This document shows positions 18,805-26,943 of a stretch of DNA of 52,799 nucleotides, piece after piece; the first letter of the stretch is position 1; each line of letters opens with the position of its first letter. The stretch covers positions 1 to 52,799 of the forward strand of contig NZ_AOFD01000028.1 in NCBI RefSeq assembly GCF_000332815.1, written 5' to 3'. The notes beneath the pieces were generated by a model. It was not told the origin of the DNA. It made no database searches and was given only the letters and a program-made list of their open reading frames with translations. The position numbers and the translations under genes are program-made. The DNA comes from Arthrobacter nitrophenolicus. GTDB lineage: Bacteria; Actinomycetota; Actinomycetes; Actinomycetales; Micrococcaceae.

Positions 18805-19320
18805 TTACTTTGTGCCGTTCGGGGGCATGAAACGGTTGACCTGCCAAGGCTTGTCGGCTGCGCTTCGGAGCAGTTGCACGTCGTAGTCGCCGGCATCGGT
18901 GGGAAAGACGACATGGCAGCCGAAACCGTTGTTCTCATCGATCCTGAGCTGGCCCCTTCCAGTGATCCTGGTGACCGGGATGTTGGCCGGGTCAACGTAT
19001 TGGTAATCAGCGGTGGCTTGGGCGGTGAGGAGCTGCCCGAGTTCCTGGATCCATTCCTTGTCCGTGACAGTGGGACGGGCGTACAGCGTCATGGCTTTGG
19101 TCGCGGTTTCCAGCACGGCTGTTTTGCTTGCCTCGTCCCAGGCAATGCCTAGCGTGGCCGGTGCTGTGCCGCCGGGAGCTTGGGGCTTACCGCCCGCTCT
19201 GAGCGTGGCTGAGCTGGCGGCGGAAGCACTGGGTGATGGTTCCGCTGGTGTTGAGCTGGATACCGGCGCGCATGCCGTGCACACGAGCAGGGCCGCGAGG
19301 GCTGTCAGGGTGCGTTTCAT
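18805..19320 (-). CDS. Conjugation-associated lipoprotein
   Basis: 171 residues. The N-terminus MKRTLTALAALLVCTAC is a lipoprotein signal with the lipid-acceptor Cys17, then a Ser/Pro/Ala-rich linker to about residue 50 and a globular domain of 120 residues. It should be anchored to the outer face of the membrane. Its ATG overlaps the stop of the CHAP peptidase gene (ATGA), and the MinD-like gene follows within seven bases, so the three are one operon. A surface role in DNA transfer is inferred from context only. Confidence 0.75.
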   Translation of the reverse strand: MKRTLTALAALLVCTACAPVSSSTPAEPSPSASAASSATLRAGGKPQAPGGTAPATLGIAWDEASKTAVLETATKAMTLYARPTVTDKEWIQELGQLLTAQATADYQYVDPANIPVTRITGRGQLRIDENNGFGCHVVFPTDAGDYDVQLLRSAADKPWQVNRFMPPNGTK

Positions 19321-20398
19321 GGTTCCTCCGGGTAGTCGCTGCCGGGCAGGTAGAGAAAGGCGCTGGGAGTGCTGTTCTCTACTGTGCGGGTGTAGTAGGT
19401 GTGGTCGTTCGGGGCGGGGTTGCCGTTGTAGCCCTCTTCCAGGAAGCTTCCGTCACCGTTAACGGCTTTGACGACGGCGACGTGGCCGTAGGTGCCATCG
19501 GCGCCCCGGTGCCGGGGGAGTACCAGACGACAGCGCCGACACGGGGAGTTCCACCGGTGGGCCAGCCCTTGGCGTCCCAGCCGTCTTTCCAGGTAAGGGC
19601 AGAGCCAAGCACGGCACCGTCAGGCCGGAAGGTGCCGTTCAGGACCCTGTAGGGGGCGGTGGTGCTGCCCAGTTGCTGGTTGACACGCCAGAGGGCGAAG
19701 TCGACGCATTCGCGGTTGTACATGCCCAGAGGGGATGGCTCATAGATCTTGGCCGTGCGCCACGGCAGATCATCGTCTTTACCGGATTGGCCGGGGATCC
19801 CGCAGGAGCTTTCCCCGCCGGCATCGGTGATCTGAACGTCGCCCAGAGCGGCGACGACCTCGACGGCGGCCGCCCAGTAGGACTGGTAGTGGAACGGGTC
19901 GGCGTTGCGCTGGACCCTGTGCGCGGCCGTGGTGGGTTCGAGCTGTTCCCACCCGTTGACCTTCTGCAGGGCGGTAAAGAAGTTCGTCGCTGACGTCGTT
20001 GGGTTCATGCGGTCCGGGTAGGTCCCCCACGCGCCGTTGTCGCGCTGCTGGAACAGTCCCCGGGAGTCAGGTCCTGGGCCGTCGCCGTAGTCTAGGACAC
20101 GGAGCCCGGATTCGCCCATGGCCGTCATGACACCGATCGTCTGCCCCCGGGCCGACAGACCAAGGGCTTTGCCTGCGTTTATGATCAGGGCCGCGTTTTT
20201 CAGTTGCTCGCCCTCGTAGCCGGCGACAGCGACTTTGGGCAGTTGGCTTGCGTCAACGCTGACGCTGGCCCCGGTTGGCGAGCAGACATCGGCCGCGGCC
20301 TGGGAGCCCCCGCCGAACAGGATGATGGACAGCACCAAGCCGACAGGGGCAAGGACGGCGCCGGCGACCAGCGCGGGCGCGGTCGTTCGTGATTGCAT
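19317..20398 (-). pseudogene. Transglycosylase-CHAP peptidoglycan hydrolase of the transfer system, one-base frameshift as written
   Basis: About 360 residues. A hydrophobic N-terminal segment (10-30) exports or anchors the protein. Residues 60-190 look like a lysozyme-like domain with catalytic Glu in MTAMGESGLR (Glu96). A C-terminal CHAP domain has its Cys in NRECVDFALW (Cys231). Near 19504-19507 one G is missing; restored, the next frame supplies the CHAP His in YGHVAVVKAVNGDG and ends at 19317. As written the catalytic His is lost. VirB1-like hydrolases of this kind open the Gram-positive wall for conjugation. Confidence 0.82.
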
Positions 20399-20431
20399 GT
20401 GTCCCCCTCACATCTAATCGGCTGCTTCGCC

Positions 20432-20704
20432 CTAGGGCTGGTCCTCGTCGTGCACTTCTGGTGTCTGGCCCTTCTTGAGTGTGTTCCGGTTCTCCCAGAC
20501 CCAGTCCTTGACTTGATCTCTGGCGATTAACCATGTCTTCTCGACTTGGTAAGCAGGAATCACTCCGGTTTGGAGCCAGCGGTAGACGGTGTTTCGGGAC
20601 AACCCGAAGATCTCTTCGAGGTCCTGAGGCGTAAGACGCTCCGGGTACTTGGCGAAGAGTGCTTCCAGGTACTTGGGGTCCACGCTCAGTCCGTCCCACC
20701 GCAT
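20432..20704 (-). CDS. Excisionase-type helix-turn-helix DNA-binding protein
   Basis: 90 residues from ATG 20704; an in-frame GTG at 20722 is an alternative. The core LTPQDLEEIFGLSRNTVYRW is a MerR/excisionase-like helix-turn-helix, followed by a wing (TGVIPAYQVEKTW) and a charged tail. Such proteins bind short sites and act as excisionases or local regulators. It is divergent from the + strand transfer operon, so it may regulate the intergenic region where GGTACT-type repeats lie. Confidence 0.75.
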   Translation of the reverse strand: MRWDGLSVDPKYLEALFAKYPERLTPQDLEEIFGLSRNTVYRWLQTGVIPAYQVEKTWLIARDQVKDWVWENRNTLKKGQTPEVHDEDQP

Positions 20705-20727
20705 AGAGCCATCGTAGACCACAAATT

Positions 20728-20763
20728 GGTACTGTGATGTACTGGAAGTGACTGAAAGGTACT
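20728..20763. promoter_or_regulatory. Repeated GTACT elements in a divergent control region
   Basis: GGTACT at 20728-20733, TGTACT at 20738-20743 and GGTACT at 20758-20763 lie between the divergent HTH gene and the transfer operon. Centre spacings are 10 and 20 bases, so the sites would face the same side of the helix. A candidate operator for the neighbouring HTH protein; inferred from spacing only. Confidence 0.35.
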
Positions 20764-20847
20764 AAAGCTGATGTTGGGGGTCACTTTTGGCCTTTCGTGT
20801 CGGATGGTACCGATACGATCTTTGCGGACATTAGTAGGGGATGTGAA

Positions 20848-21465
20848 ATGCCGGTCTCAAAGAATCGCTGGGTGACGCTCGGCGCAGAAACTACCGACGA
20901 ACCCGTTTCAGCTATCCCGGAAGAGCCGCCTTTCGTCCCTACGGGGGCGACGAGGCCGCAGCTGAGTGTTCCGCAACCGGACCAGGCGGACCGGCTTCCC
21001 CGAAGGAACGTGGTGGGGAGGGAACCGAGCTTTTGGTGGCTTGGCGTCCATGGCGGCGCTGGCGAAACGTCGCTTGCACGCCTGGACAAGAGAACCAAAG
21101 CCGCCGAACATCAGTGGCCTTTGACGGCAGCCGGATCCGTGATCGTCCTGGTTGCGCGGTCCAATATCCCGGGTCTTCGTGCAGCACGGCTCGCTGCCAC
21201 TGAATGGGCTTCCGGTTCTCTTCCCGGGATCCACGTCGCTGGCCTGGTGGTCATGGCTGACGCTCCCGGACGGCTCCCGAAAGAGATCCGCGACTTCGCT
21301 CGCGTCGTCGGTGGGGGAGTGCCCCACATGTGGCATTTCCCCTGGGTGGACGCATGGCGCTATGGCCATGACGTCGCCACCGAGGAACTTCCCAAAGAAG
21401 CCCGCACCACTCTTGAACAGGTGCAGATCACAGTAACTGCCACCGCCGGACTCACGGCTAAGTAG
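20848..21465 (+). CDS. DUF6668-like protein of the transfer operon
   Basis: 205 residues from ATG 20848, with AGGGG a few bases upstream; a GTG at 20797 would extend it. The pattern WWLGVHGGAGETSLA resembles a degenerate P-loop, then VIVLVARSN, VVMADAPGRLPKEIRDF and GVPHMWHFPWVDAWR, which match my memory of the DUF6668 family in actinobacterial conjugative elements. Lacking the Lys of Walker A, it is probably not a normal ATPase. First gene of the + strand transfer operon. Confidence 0.65.
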   Translation: MPVSKNRWVTLGAETTDEPVSAIPEEPPFVPTGATRPQLSVPQPDQADRLPRRNVVGREPSFWWLGVHGGAGETSLARLDKRTKAAEHQWPLTAAGSVIVLVARSNIPGLRAARLAATEWASGSLPGIHVAGLVVMADAPGRLPKEIRDFARVVGGGVPHMWHFPWVDAWRYGHDVATEELPKEARTTLEQVQITVTATAGLTAK

Positions 21466-21478
21466 AAAGAAGAAACTC

Positions 21479-21766
21479 ATGCTGTTCTCCAAGGCCATGG
21501 AATGGTCAAGCTTTGCCATCACAGAGATACCGAACCCGGGCACAGGTGAAGCGCCTCCCGGCTCTGAAGGTTTGCTGACAATCCTCAAATGGGTCGCATG
21601 GATCGTCTTCGGCCTGGCCGTGGCCGGCATCCTGATCACAGCCGGAACGATGATGATCAACAACCGACGCGGAGAGGGCGGCGAGCATGCCGGCCGTCTG
21701 GCATGGGTCCTCGGCGGGTGCATCCTGGCAGCCTCCGCCGGCGGCGTCGTAGGCGCCCTGGTCTAA
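21479..21766 (+). CDS. Small two-helix membrane protein, pilin-like
   Basis: 95 residues with two hydrophobic segments: WVAWIVFGLAVAGILITAG (about 38-57) and the C-terminal VLGGCILAASAGGVVGALV (about 77-95), joined by a short charged loop (NNRRGEGGEHAG). This size and plan match VirB2/TrbC-type pilin subunits, and the position just before the VirB8- and VirB6-like genes agrees. In Gram-positive systems the role of the pilin homologue is unclear. AAAGAAGAAA precedes the ATG. Confidence 0.65.
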   Translation: MLFSKAMEWSSFAITEIPNPGTGEAPPGSEGLLTILKWVAWIVFGLAVAGILITAGTMMINNRRGEGGEHAGRLAWVLGGCILAASAGGVVGALV

Positions 21767-21778
21767 GGAGCTTCAGCC

Positions 21779-22501
21779 ATGACTGAACCGACAGTGAACG
21801 AAGACCAGAATCCGTTGACCAAACCTAAGTTCATCATCTCGGCCGTTGTCGTGGCGATCATTGTCGCGCTCGGGGTAATCCTGGCCCTGGTTCCCAGAGG
21901 CGGCGGAACGGCGTCCCCTGAACCGAGCTCCACCAGCACGAGCACCAGCAGCCAACCTACGGCGACCTCGGCAGCCAGCGTGTGCGGCCTGCCATCCGGC
22001 GACCAGGCGAAACCAGCCACCACACCGACCGACACCAAGTGGGAATTGGTCGGCAAGATCGCCGCACCAACGTCGCCCACCCAGTTCGGCCCGGGCAAGA
22101 CCGAAGCCAACGGCCTCCGTTCCTGTTTCGCGCACTCGCCGACCGGTGCATTGTATGCAGCGGCAAACATGACTGCGTTGTCCGCAGCTGGAAAAGCGGA
22201 CCTCGTTTATCAGCAGTTGGCCGTACCAAGCCCCGAGCGAGATGCGGTGCTGAAGTCATCCCCAACAGCCGCCCCAAACTCCGTGACCGCCCAATTGGCC
22301 GGCTTTACATTCCGTTCTTACGAGGCTGATCGAGCCATCATTGATCTCGCATTCAAGGGTGCAAACGGAACTTTCGTCTCTATTCCGGTTCCGCTCCAGT
22401 GGTACGAGGGCGACTGGAAGTTCGTTGTGCCGGCTACAGGGGACACTGGGGCGCGACAGCTCAGTGACCTCAGTGGTTACGTTGAGTGGGCGGGTGTCTA
22501 A
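21779..22501 (+). CDS. Single-pass membrane protein of the transfer system (VirB8-like position)
   Basis: 240 residues. A short cytoplasmic N-terminus, one membrane segment (about 18-38, FIISAVVVAIIVALGVILAL), a Ser/Thr/Pro-rich linker, then an extracellular domain of about 170 residues. This topology matches VirB8/TcpC-type scaffold proteins, which have an NTF2-like domain outside the membrane; by eye the domain does not clearly show that fold. The stop overlaps the next ATG (TAATG). Assignment rests on topology and gene order. Confidence 0.6.
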   Translation: MTEPTVNEDQNPLTKPKFIISAVVVAIIVALGVILALVPRGGGTASPEPSSTSTSTSSQPTATSAASVCGLPSGDQAKPATTPTDTKWELVGKIAAPTSPTQFGPGKTEANGLRSCFAHSPTGALYAAANMTALSAAGKADLVYQQLAVPSPERDAVLKSSPTAAPNSVTAQLAGFTFRSYEADRAIIDLAFKGANGTFVSIPVPLQWYEGDWKFVVPATGDTGARQLSDLSGYVEWAGV

Positions 22502-23811
22502 TGGCTGACTGCTCCGGCTTGAACGCAATAAATCCCTTTTGCCAGGCGGGGGCGGCCATCGAAGATGTCGCCAATGATGCCGTCAAGAACATGGCGAAAG
22601 CTATTGCCGATGCCGTAGGCCAAACAGTCCAAACACTCGGGACATTTTGGGTGAACGTGGGAACTCCCGCTCTCACCGCAGCCCCGGGAGGGTCTACCGC
22701 GAGTGACCCGGTGTTGTTCCTTCAGAACAGTCTCTACTTCTGGACCGCTTCCCTGGCCGTGATGTCTGTCCTCGTGGGTGCAGCCAAGATGGTGATTGAG
22801 CGCAGGGGTGCACCCTTGCGGGATCTGATGCGTTCATTGGCGACCCTAATCGTCGTCTCCGGCGCCGGTGTGGCAGCAGTGGGACTGCTGACAGTCGCGG
22901 CGGATCAGTTCTCAGCCTGGATCATCACTAATTCCACGAACGGGACCTCGTTCAACGAGAACATCACGGCCCTGTTGGCGCTTTCGGCCACCAGCCCGAT
23001 CGGGTCGATCATGATCATTCTCCTGGGGCTCATCGCGATTCTGGCCTCTGTTATGCAGATCGTGCTCATGATCGTCCGTGGTGGCCTGCTCGTCATCCTG
23101 ACCGGGATCTTCCCTACGGCTGCAGCTTTCAGTAACACCGAGGCAGGCAGGGGTTGGTTCCAGAAGTGCACAGCCTGGCTGCTCGCTTTCATTCTCTACA
23201 AGCCCGCGGCCGCCATTATCTACGCGACGGCCTTCCAGCTCAGCGGCAGCAAGATCTTCGGAAACGTTGGTGACGGCAAGGACTTCGGCTCCGCGCTCCT
23301 GGCAACGGTCACGGGACTGGCTTTGATGATCATTGCCTTGTTCGCCATGCCAGCCCTCATGCGGTTCGTCACCCCGATGGTTGGTGCTGTTGCGGGCGGC
23401 GGTGGCGCTCTGGCAGCAGGGACGGTCGGCGCACTGGCTTCCGGTGCAATCAGCATGGGCAGCGCCGGACGCGGTGGCGGATCATCCACCAGCTCGACGA
23501 CAACCAGCAGCACCTCGAGCCAAAGCCCTGGATCCCAGGGCCCCTCGGGCACCGGCAGCCAGGGAACGGCAGGAACGTCTGGCACAGCGGGGAAGACAGG
23601 TACCCGGAGCGCCGGAGCCACTGGCGCGGCAGCATCTACCGCCGGTGCGGGCAGTGCTGCTGCAGGCAGCGGAGCAGCCGCCAGCGGTGGTGCCGTGGCG
23701 GCGGGCGCGGGCGGTGTCGCCGTACTGGCAGCACAGAAGGGCGTCGAAGCAGGCCAGGCCGCTTCCGGGGCGATCAAAGACATGAGCGAAGAATCCACAG
23801 GGGGTGCCTGA
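22501..23811 (+). CDS. VirB6/TrbL-like multi-pass membrane channel protein
   Basis: 436 residues from ATG 22501. An N-terminal extracellular-looking part (1-75) is followed by at least six hydrophobic segments between about 80 and 310, including the region FPTAAAFSNTEAGRGWFQK, conserved in TrbL/VirB6-type proteins of Gram-positives. The last 130 residues are a low-complexity Gly/Ala/Ser-rich tail, probably cytoplasmic. VirB6-type proteins form part of the inner-membrane translocation channel. It overlaps the previous gene by one base and leads closely into the SCO6880-like gene. Confidence 0.8.
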   Translation: MADCSGLNAINPFCQAGAAIEDVANDAVKNMAKAIADAVGQTVQTLGTFWVNVGTPALTAAPGGSTASDPVLFLQNSLYFWTASLAVMSVLVGAAKMVIERRGAPLRDLMRSLATLIVVSGAGVAAVGLLTVAADQFSAWIITNSTNGTSFNENITALLALSATSPIGSIMIILLGLIAILASVMQIVLMIVRGGLLVILTGIFPTAAAFSNTEAGRGWFQKCTAWLLAFILYKPAAAIIYATAFQLSGSKIFGNVGDGKDFGSALLATVTGLALMIIALFAMPALMRFVTPMVGAVAGGGGALAAGTVGALASGAISMGSAGRGGGSSTSSTTTSSTSSQSPGSQGPSGTGSQGTAGTSGTAGKTGTRSAGATGAAASTAGAGSAAAGSGAAASGGAVAAGAGGVAVLAAQKGVEAGQAASGAIKDMSEESTGGA

Positions 23812-23812
23812 C

Positions 23813-25324
23813 ATGGCAGCGATCGAGAACACCTACAGGGAACCGACCTACGGCAACTGGCGGCGGCCGCGTAAAGCGGGCATCGGCACTCTTGGTGGGC
23901 TGGCAACAGCCGGTTTGTTTGTTGGCCTCATCATCACGGTGATCTGTCTCTTTGTCGGCGGCTGGTTCGCCGGGCTGATTGCTCTGTTCATTCTTGGGGT
24001 GGTACTGGCCGTCGTCTCGGTGACCGACAAGCACAACAAGTCTGTAGGGGAGCGGGTTTTCGCCCGGCTGGCGTTCCGCTCCGCGCGGCGCAAGAAGGCC
24101 AACATCTACCGCTCCGGTCCGCTGGGGCTGACGCCTTGGGGTGAGTTCCAGCTGCCGGGGATCTCTGCCGGTTCCAAGCTGTACGAGTTCACCGACTCCT
24201 ATGGCCGCCCCTTCGCGCTGATCCACCTTCCCGCCACCGCCCATTACACCGTTGTCTTCGGCACCCAGCCCGACGGGGCGTCCCTGGTCGATCCCGAGCA
24301 GATTGATGCCTGGGTGGCTAACTGGGGCGGCTGGCTGGCCTCGTTGTCGAATGAACCTGCCGTCGTGGCTGCATCCGTCACGGTCGAAACCGCACCCGAT
24401 TCCGGGGCACGGCTGCGCCGGGAAGTTGAATCGAACATCCATGACGACGCCCCTGCCATCGCCAAGGCCATGCTCCGGGAGGCCTTGAACACCTACCCGC
24501 AGGGATCGGCCACGATCCGCGCCTGGGTCGCGCTGACGTTCAGCGCCGCTGCCCGGGCCGGCGGCAAACGACGCACCCCAGAAGAGATTGCAAGGGATCT
24601 CGCCTCACGGCTGCCCAGCCTGACCGAGCGTCTCGAATCCACCGGCGCCGGGGCATGCGCGCCGTTGAACGCCCAGGAATTGTGCGAGGTCGTTCGGGTC
24701 GCTTACGACCCTGCAGCGGCCCGTCTCATCGACGAAGCCCACTATCAGGGCACACCCGTTGACCTGGACTGGGGCGATGTCGGACCGTCCGCCCATCAAT
24801 CCAACTGGGACGGTTACCGCCACGATTCCGGCCACTCTGTGTCTTGGACGATGACGGGCGCCCCGCGCGGGCACATCCTGGCATCAGCGCTGGCCCGCCT
24901 GGTCGCGCCGCACGGGGAAATTGCCCGCAAGCGCGTCACCTTGCTGTACCGGCCGATCGAAGCAGGCCGCGCGGCCGCCATCGTGGAGTCCGACCAGACC
25001 AGCGCATTGACCCGGGCCTCCTCGACCAACCGGCCTACTGCACGCGCTCTGGTCGACGCGCGCGCTGCGCAGGCCACCGCAGCGGAGGAAGCCAAGGGGG
25101 CCGGGCTGGTCAACTTCGGCATGGTGGTCACGGCCACGGTGCTGTCCGCCCGTGACCTTGAGGACGCCGTGGCCGTGGTGGAGGGCAACCTCGGCCCGTC
25201 GGCACGTCTACTGTTGCGGCGCGCGTACGGCTCACAGGATTCTGCCTTTGCCGCGTCCCTGCCACTGGGTCTGGTCCTGCCCAAGCACTTGAAGGTTCCC
25301 GAAGAGATCCGCGAGGCCATGTGA
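23813..25324 (+). CDS. SCO6880-like transfer protein
   Basis: 503 residues from ATG 23813 (GTG 23804 would overlap the previous stop). Two adjacent membrane segments (about 25-48 and 50-70) lie near the N-terminus, with the rest cytoplasmic. The sequence around AIENTYREPTYGNWRRPRKAG and the later APLNAQELCEVVRVAYDP region match the SCO6880 family, which in actinobacterial elements always precedes a VirB4-like ATPase. It seems to combine the PrgI/VirB3-like membrane part with the N-terminal half of a split VirB4. The next ATG overlaps its stop (TGATG). Confidence 0.8.
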   Translation: MAAIENTYREPTYGNWRRPRKAGIGTLGGLATAGLFVGLIITVICLFVGGWFAGLIALFILGVVLAVVSVTDKHNKSVGERVFARLAFRSARRKKANIYRSGPLGLTPWGEFQLPGISAGSKLYEFTDSYGRPFALIHLPATAHYTVVFGTQPDGASLVDPEQIDAWVANWGGWLASLSNEPAVVAASVTVETAPDSGARLRREVESNIHDDAPAIAKAMLREALNTYPQGSATIRAWVALTFSAAARAGGKRRTPEEIARDLASRLPSLTERLESTGAGACAPLNAQELCEVVRVAYDPAAARLIDEAHYQGTPVDLDWGDVGPSAHQSNWDGYRHDSGHSVSWTMTGAPRGHILASALARLVAPHGEIARKRVTLLYRPIEAGRAAAIVESDQTSALTRASSTNRPTARALVDARAAQATAAEEAKGAGLVNFGMVVTATVLSARDLEDAVAVVEGNLGPSARLLLRRAYGSQDSAFAASLPLGLVLPKHLKVPEEIREAM

Positions 25325-26943
25325 TGTTCGGCAGCAGGACCAAGCACCAGCGCACACCGGCCGCAGCCACGAAGCTCGCCCCCGCGGTAGCCCGCCGCCC
25401 GGGCCTGCGGGGCTGGCGCGGCCGCGGACAGGGCGAAGCCGTCTATGTCACCGCCGCCGACGAATGGCGCGGAACCTCCGTCCAGGTCTGCGGTCTCTGG
25501 CCATTCGTGGGCGGCTCCGGCACCCCGATCCTCGGAGTTCCGATCGGCGTTCACACCGACACCGGAGCGCCCTTCAGCGCCGATCCCATCAGCTGGTTCA
25601 TGCACGGCATGATCAACAACCCCTCCATGTTCGTCCTCGGCCTGCCGCACTATGGCAAGTCCACCCTGGTCCGGCACATCGTCCTGGGCCTGGCAGGCCG
25701 GAGCATCAACCCTTTGATCCTCGGTGACCTGAAGCCGGACTACGTTGACCTGATCGAAGCCCTCGGCGGGCAGGTCATCAGTCTGGGTCCTGGACGCGGC
25801 CACTTGAACGTCCTGGACCCCGGTGAAGCCACAGGAGCCGCAGTGAGGCTGCTCGCCTCAGCCGAGGAACACCGGGCCAAGGCGAACCGGACCCTGAATG
25901 AACCAAATGGCAATCGGGCCGCGGCCGCGCAGCTGTTGGCTGCCGCTGTGAAGGCGGAGAAGCTGGCCGAACAGCTGATGGCCGACTCGCACAACCGGCG
26001 CCTGAACATGATCACGGCGCTGATCACCATTGTGCGGAACGCAAAGCCCAGCGCCCACGAGGAATCCCTGATTGACCGGGCACTGCACATCCTGGACGAA
26101 CGCCTGGACCGCGTCCCCCTGATCGGGGACCTGATCGAGGTCATCAAAGACGCCCCCGACGAACTTCGGGCCATCGCCCTGGACCGTGGTGACATGAGCC
26201 GCTACCTCGACGCGACCGACCAGCTGCGCCAGTCGCTCTATTCCCTGGACGGCTCGGGCCGGTTCTCGGACATGTTCTCCCAGCCCACGGACCAGCCGAT
26301 GGACCTGACCAAGCCCGTGGTTTTCGACCTGTCAGGGATCTCCGACACCCAGCGCGACATTCAAGCGGCCTGCCTGCTGGCCTGCTGGTCAACCGGGTTC
26401 GCCACCGTCCAGGTGGCCCACACCCTGGCCGACGCCGGCCTGGAACCGCGCCGGAACTACTTCGTCGTCATGGACGAGCTGTGGCGGGCCCTGCGCTCCG
26501 GCGAAGGCATGGTGGACCGGGTTGACTCGCTGACTCGGCTGAACCGTACCGAAGGTGTGGGTCAGGCCATGATCACGCACACCATGAGCGACCTCGAAGC
26601 CCTGCCCACGGAATCCGAACGGATGAAAGCCCGGGGCTTCGTCGAACGTTCCGGCATGGTCGTCTGCGGGGCGCTCCCCGGAGCCGAAATGGAAAAACTC
26701 AACAAAGCCGTAACCCTCTCCCGGGCCGAACAAGCCCGCCTCATCTCGTGGGCTGACCCGGGGTCGTGGACCGACGTCGGCGGCTCCCGCAAACGGGTAC
26801 GCCCGGGCCTGGGCAAATTCCTCTTCAAAGTCGGCGGCCGCCCCGGAATCCCCGTGGCCTTGAAGCTAACCAGCGTCGAAAAATCGCTCCACGATACAAA
26901 CAAGCGCTGGACGCAAATTCGGAGCGCGGAAGGGGAGAACTGA
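25324..26943 (+). CDS. VirB4/TraC-like transfer ATPase
   Basis: 539 residues from ATG 25324. Walker A GLPHYGKST (106-114), Walker B YFVVMDELW (379-387), and a following SLTRLNRTEGVGQAMITHT stretch typical of VirB4/TraC motor domains. It powers assembly and substrate movement in the type IV machine. Because the usual N-terminal VirB4 domain is missing, it probably works with the preceding SCO6880-like protein as a split VirB4. Both ends overlap neighbours (TGATG), indicating tight translational coupling. Confidence 0.88.
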   Translation: MFGSRTKHQRTPAAATKLAPAVARRPGLRGWRGRGQGEAVYVTAADEWRGTSVQVCGLWPFVGGSGTPILGVPIGVHTDTGAPFSADPISWFMHGMINNPSMFVLGLPHYGKSTLVRHIVLGLAGRSINPLILGDLKPDYVDLIEALGGQVISLGPGRGHLNVLDPGEATGAAVRLLASAEEHRAKANRTLNEPNGNRAAAAQLLAAAVKAEKLAEQLMADSHNRRLNMITALITIVRNAKPSAHEESLIDRALHILDERLDRVPLIGDLIEVIKDAPDELRAIALDRGDMSRYLDATDQLRQSLYSLDGSGRFSDMFSQPTDQPMDLTKPVVFDLSGISDTQRDIQAACLLACWSTGFATVQVAHTLADAGLEPRRNYFVVMDELWRALRSGEGMVDRVDSLTRLNRTEGVGQAMITHTMSDLEALPTESERMKARGFVERSGMVVCGALPGAEMEKLNKAVTLSRAEQARLISWADPGSWTDVGGSRKRVRPGLGKFLFKVGGRPGIPVALKLTSVEKSLHDTNKRWTQIRSAEGEN

